A stretch of 64,000 bases of DNA from Streptomyces californicus (GTDB lineage: Bacteria; Actinomycetota; Actinomycetes; Streptomycetales; Streptomycetaceae): NCBI RefSeq assembly GCF_000717645.1, contig NZ_JNZZ01000026.1:50918-114917 (forward strand). Reading direction: 5' to 3'. Positions 61,614 through 64,000 of the stretch are shown here, piece by piece. The translations under genes and the position numbers were made by a program. The notes beneath the pieces are model-generated. The model saw only the letters and a program-made list of their open reading frames with translations, did not search any database and was not told the DNA's origin. Position 1 is the stretch's first letter. Each line of letters begins with the position of its first letter.

Positions 61614-64000
61614 ACGACGCCCTCGACGGACACCCGGAGAGAGACCGGGGGGATGGAAGCGGCCGGACCGGCCGGGCCGAGTACGGGGACCTGGGCCGGC
61701 GCCGGGACCGGACGGACCGGGGCGAGCGGGACGAGCGCGGGAACCGGACGGAGCGGGACGGCCGGGACGAGCGCAGTGACCGAAGCCTGCACAGGGACTG
61801 GGACGAGCGCAGTGACCGAAGCATGCGCAGAGACCGGGACGAGCGCGGGGACCGGGCCGACCGGGATGACCAGGCGCGCCGGGGCGATCCGGTGTCCCGG
61901 TCCGCCCGCATGAACCGCGCGGACGGGGCCGGGCGGCTGGACCAGGTGGTCTTCCGCTGGGACGGCAACCGGGGCCGTGCCAGTTCGGGCATGGCGGCGG
62001 TCGCGTACTCCTGCTCGGCCGAGAGCGCGGACGCCCTCTGCCGTGAGCTGGGCCCGCTGCTCTGGGTGCCGGACTCCGGCGCGGCGCCCCGCCCGAGCAG
62101 CGTCCGCGTCGTCCCCCGGGGCGGAGCGGCCGTCCTCCTCCAGCGGTGGCCCACCCTGGACCGGGGCGGCCGGCCCAGCAGCGCCTGCCACGCGGTGATC
62201 GGCAACGCGGAACTGCTGACGCCCCGGCTGTGCCTGGGGCTCGGCGGCAGCGCCTGGAGCGACTCCGCCGTCACCGAGACCGCGACCGGGGAGCTGGCGC
62301 CGCCGGACGCGGACCGGCTGCGGGCGGCGTCGAAGGACCAGTTGGACACGATGACCGCCAGACTCGCCACGGTCCAAGAGCCGTTGACGGTGGCGGTGGC
62401 GGAGTTGCTCCGGAACCCCTCGCGGCGGCTCTCGCTCCTCGCGCGGGAGGACGAACTGCCCGGCTGGCCGCGCCGGAACAGCGCCCCCCTGCTCTATCTG
62501 GGGCTGCTCGCGGTGTTCGGCGACTGGATCGAGACGCCGTGGAGCTACGCCACGTACGACACGGTGGACACCCATCCGCTGCTGCTGACCTGCGTGCCCG
62601 AGTGGACGTCCCAGGCGGCGGGCGCCGGCTCGCCGGCCCGCGTCCGGCTGCGCCCGCCCACCGAGCGGGACGTCGAGTCGGCGGCGGCGGAGGAACTGGT
62701 CGCGTACGTGCTCGCCCGGCCGGGCGACACCCCGGGGGTGCCGCATCTGAGAGGAGAGCTGCGTTCCGGGGCCCGCATGCGCCCCGAGGAGCGGCGCGAG
62801 GCCCTGCGCCGCATGCTGCGGAACGCCCGGCAGGCCCCGCCCCCGCGCCCGGCCCTCACCAGGGGCCAGGAGCCGGACGGGCGGTACGGGCGCCGTGCGG
62901 AGGACCGGCCGGAGGGCGGCCGCCACGGACGCCGTGAGGACGACCGGCGTGTACCGCCCCCGCAGACGGACCGGCGGCCCTCGACGCCGTACGAGGACCG
63001 CCCGGCCCCGACCCCGTCACCGTACGCAGACCGCCAGACCCCGCCGACCCCGTACGAGGACCGGCGTACCCCGGCCCCGCACGAGGACCGCCAGACCCCG
63101 GCCCCGCCGACCCCGCACGCGGACCGGCGTACCCCGGCCCCGCACGCGGACCGGCGCGCCCCGGCACCGTACGAGGACCGGCGGCCCTCGTACTCCCCCG
63201 CGGACCGGGAGGAGGAGTACGCCCGCGAACGCCGCCGTCTACGGCAGGAGTTGCAGGTGCACCAGAGCATCGACACCACGCAGACCGATCGGCTGGCCGC
63301 ACGGCTGAGGAACCTTCCCGACGCCCACCTGCTCCCCCTGCTGCGCACCGACGAGCTGCCCCGCGTCTCCCGCGACCTCGTCCTCGACGAGCTGGCCGAT
63401 CCCGATCGGAGGCGGTCCCGGGACGGCGCGACCGCCCGCGCGCTCTGCACCGAAGTCCTGCGGCACAACCTCTACTTCAGGCCCGCGCGCCGTGAACCGG
63501 ACGATCCGTCGACCGCCGAGATGCGGGAGCGGTCGGCCGCCCTCTTCTCGTGGGCCGTCGCCCCGCTCGTCAGGGACCCGGACGGGCCCCCCGACCTCGG
63601 GCCCCTGTTCAACATCTTCGTACGGGGCGACCGCGCGGGCGGTGTGGAGTGGGTGCGCCGCACCCTGGTGGCGCCTCCGGGCGGGGTGGCCCCCGACCTG
63701 CCCCCGCAACTGTGGCAGCAGATCGTACGAGAGCTGATCGACACCCCCGCACCGGCGCCGCCGCCCGCACCTGCCCCGGCCCCGGCGTCGCTCCCGTCCA
63801 CGCCTGCCCCGACCCCGGCACCTCCGTCCACCGCCGCCCCGGCAGCGGCACCGGCGGCGGCGCCCCCGCCCGAGCAGCGCCCCGCCGCCCCGGCCCCGCC
63901 TCCTTCGTCCGCGGTCTCCCCGCCCTCGCTCCCGCCGGAGTACCCGGCAGCCCCGGCCCCGGCCACCCCGTACGCCCCGCCACCCCCAGGAGCCCCGCAG
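61610..64000 (+). CDS. GTPase-associated protein 1 (GAP1)-like protein, cut by window edge
   Basis: Open from a GTG overlapping the preceding stop to the last base of the window: 797 codons visible, 3' end missing. The first 100 residues are an Arg/Asp/Gly-rich disordered leader. From about 110 the conserved part begins: LDQVVFRWDGNRGRASSG, then SADALCRELGPLLWVP and QRWPTLDRGGRPSSACHAVI; this matches the N-terminal region of GAP1-type proteins, found next to TRAFAC GTPases in conflict clusters and thought to help sense or regulate them. A repeat-rich linker (about 440-540), a helical domain (about 545-715) and a Pro/Ala-rich end follow. Confidence 0.78.
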   Translation, partial: MNDALDGHPERDRGDGSGRTGRAEYGDLGRRRDRTDRGERDERGNRTERDGRDERSDRSLHRDWDERSDRSMRRDRDERGDRADRDDQARRGDPVSRSARMNRADGAGRLDQVVFRWDGNRGRASSGMAAVAYSCSAESADALCRELGPLLWVPDSGAAPRPSSVRVVPRGGAAVLLQRWPTLDRGGRPSSACHAVIGNAELLTPRLCLGLGGSAWSDSAVTETATGELAPPDADRLRAASKDQLDTMTARLATVQEPLTVAVAELLRNPSRRLSLLAREDELPGWPRRNSAPLLYLGLLAVFGDWIETPWSYATYDTVDTHPLLLTCVPEWTSQAAGAGSPARVRLRPPTERDVESAAAEELVAYVLARPGDTPGVPHLRGELRSGARMRPEERREALRRMLRNARQAPPPRPALTRGQEPDGRYGRRAEDRPEGGRHGRREDDRRVPPPQTDRRPSTPYEDRPAPTPSPYADRQTPPTPYEDRRTPAPHEDRQTPAPPTPHADRRTPAPHADRRAPAPYEDRRPSYSPADREEEYARERRRLRQELQVHQSIDTTQTDRLAARLRNLPDAHLLPLLRTDELPRVSRDLVLDELADPDRRRSRDGATARALCTEVLRHNLYFRPARREPDDPSTAEMRERSAALFSWAVAPLVRDPDGPPDLGPLFNIFVRGDRAGGVEWVRRTLVAPPGGVAPDLPPQLWQQIVRELIDTPAPAPPPAPAPAPASLPSTPAPTPAPPSTAAPAAAPAAAPPPEQRPAAPAPPPSSAVSPPSLPPEYPAAPAPATPYAPPPPGAPQ
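62940..63200 (+). repeat. Degenerate coding repeats in the GAP1-like gene
   Basis: About eight imperfect copies of a 33-36 bp unit encode variants of YEDRRTPAP / HADRQTPAP. It is a low-complexity linker between the N-terminal and helical domains. Confidence 0.75.

Noticed and set aside
61653..62937. Alternative plus-strand frames within the GAP1-like gene
   Set aside because: They are Arg/Gly/Ala-rich shifted frames; the frame starting at the GTGA overlap stays open to the window end and has a conserved-looking core.

Overview
The window is chromosomal DNA from a high-G+C actinobacterium, almost certainly a Streptomyces. Supporting signs are the very GC-rich third codon positions, frequent GTG starts, and the order hrpA - bldC - vdh - DUF3073 - purM - purF ... 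purL - purQ - purS - lsrL ... purC ... purD - dnaX, which is the conserved neighbourhood of bldC in this genus.

Layout. 1-10.4 kb: 3' part of an HrpA-type helicase gene, tRNA-Asp, a DUF6274-like gene, the developmental regulator bldC, a conserved protein, valine dehydrogenase, DUF3073, purM and purF. 10.4-16.5 kb: a repeat-rich gap, then a short cysteine-containing leader peptide (probably leaderless) in front of a Tat-exported sulfatase, a META lipoprotein, a mycothiol/sterol-carrier-type protein, a membrane M23 peptidase and its ArsR-like neighbour with a perfect 16-bp operator-like palindrome. 16.5-20.5 kb: translationally coupled purS-purQ-purL, divergent from the Lsr2 paralogue lsrL. 20.8-25.3 kb: three tRNA-Gly genes, two of them identical, bracketing an ABC exporter plus DesK/DesR-type two-component system. 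25.4-34.8 kb: purC, a dimethylformamidase-like protein, a membrane protein that looks like an M48 peptidase without its catalytic motif, purD, dnaX and the small SRP RNA.

34.9-41.15 kb: a genomic island in the 3' end of tRNA-Ser(GGA). The tRNA 3' half, its terminator and some flank recur at 41 kb (48 bp identical). Inside lie a Nudix / FAD reductase / cysteine hydrolase operon, a small unknown gene, and a lower-GC divergent pair: a gamma-class adenine methyltransferase and a PLD-family nuclease with an NgoFVII-like C-terminus, which looks like an uncharacterised restriction-modification system. No integrase is left.

41.4-43.9 kb: a small hypothetical gene and a secreted lysyl-oxidase-like copper enzyme with a His-rich linker. 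44.2-64.0 kb: the most interesting part, a tightly packed, same-strand array: Crp/Fnr regulator, class III nucleotide-cyclase-like protein, STAND-like NTPase with helical repeats, SPFH-like protein, Pycsar-type two-TM effector, von Willebrand A membrane protein, 1289-aa tubulin/FtsZ-like GTPase, a coiled-coil membrane protein, a kinase-like/zinc-knuckle/TRAFAC-GTPase fusion and a GTPase-associated protein (GAP1-type) running off the right edge. I read this as one NTP-dependent conflict (anti-phage or stress) system in which a cyclic-nucleotide module is joined to a tubulin/GTPase module at the membrane. Membership of the families is from motifs; the joint function is inference.
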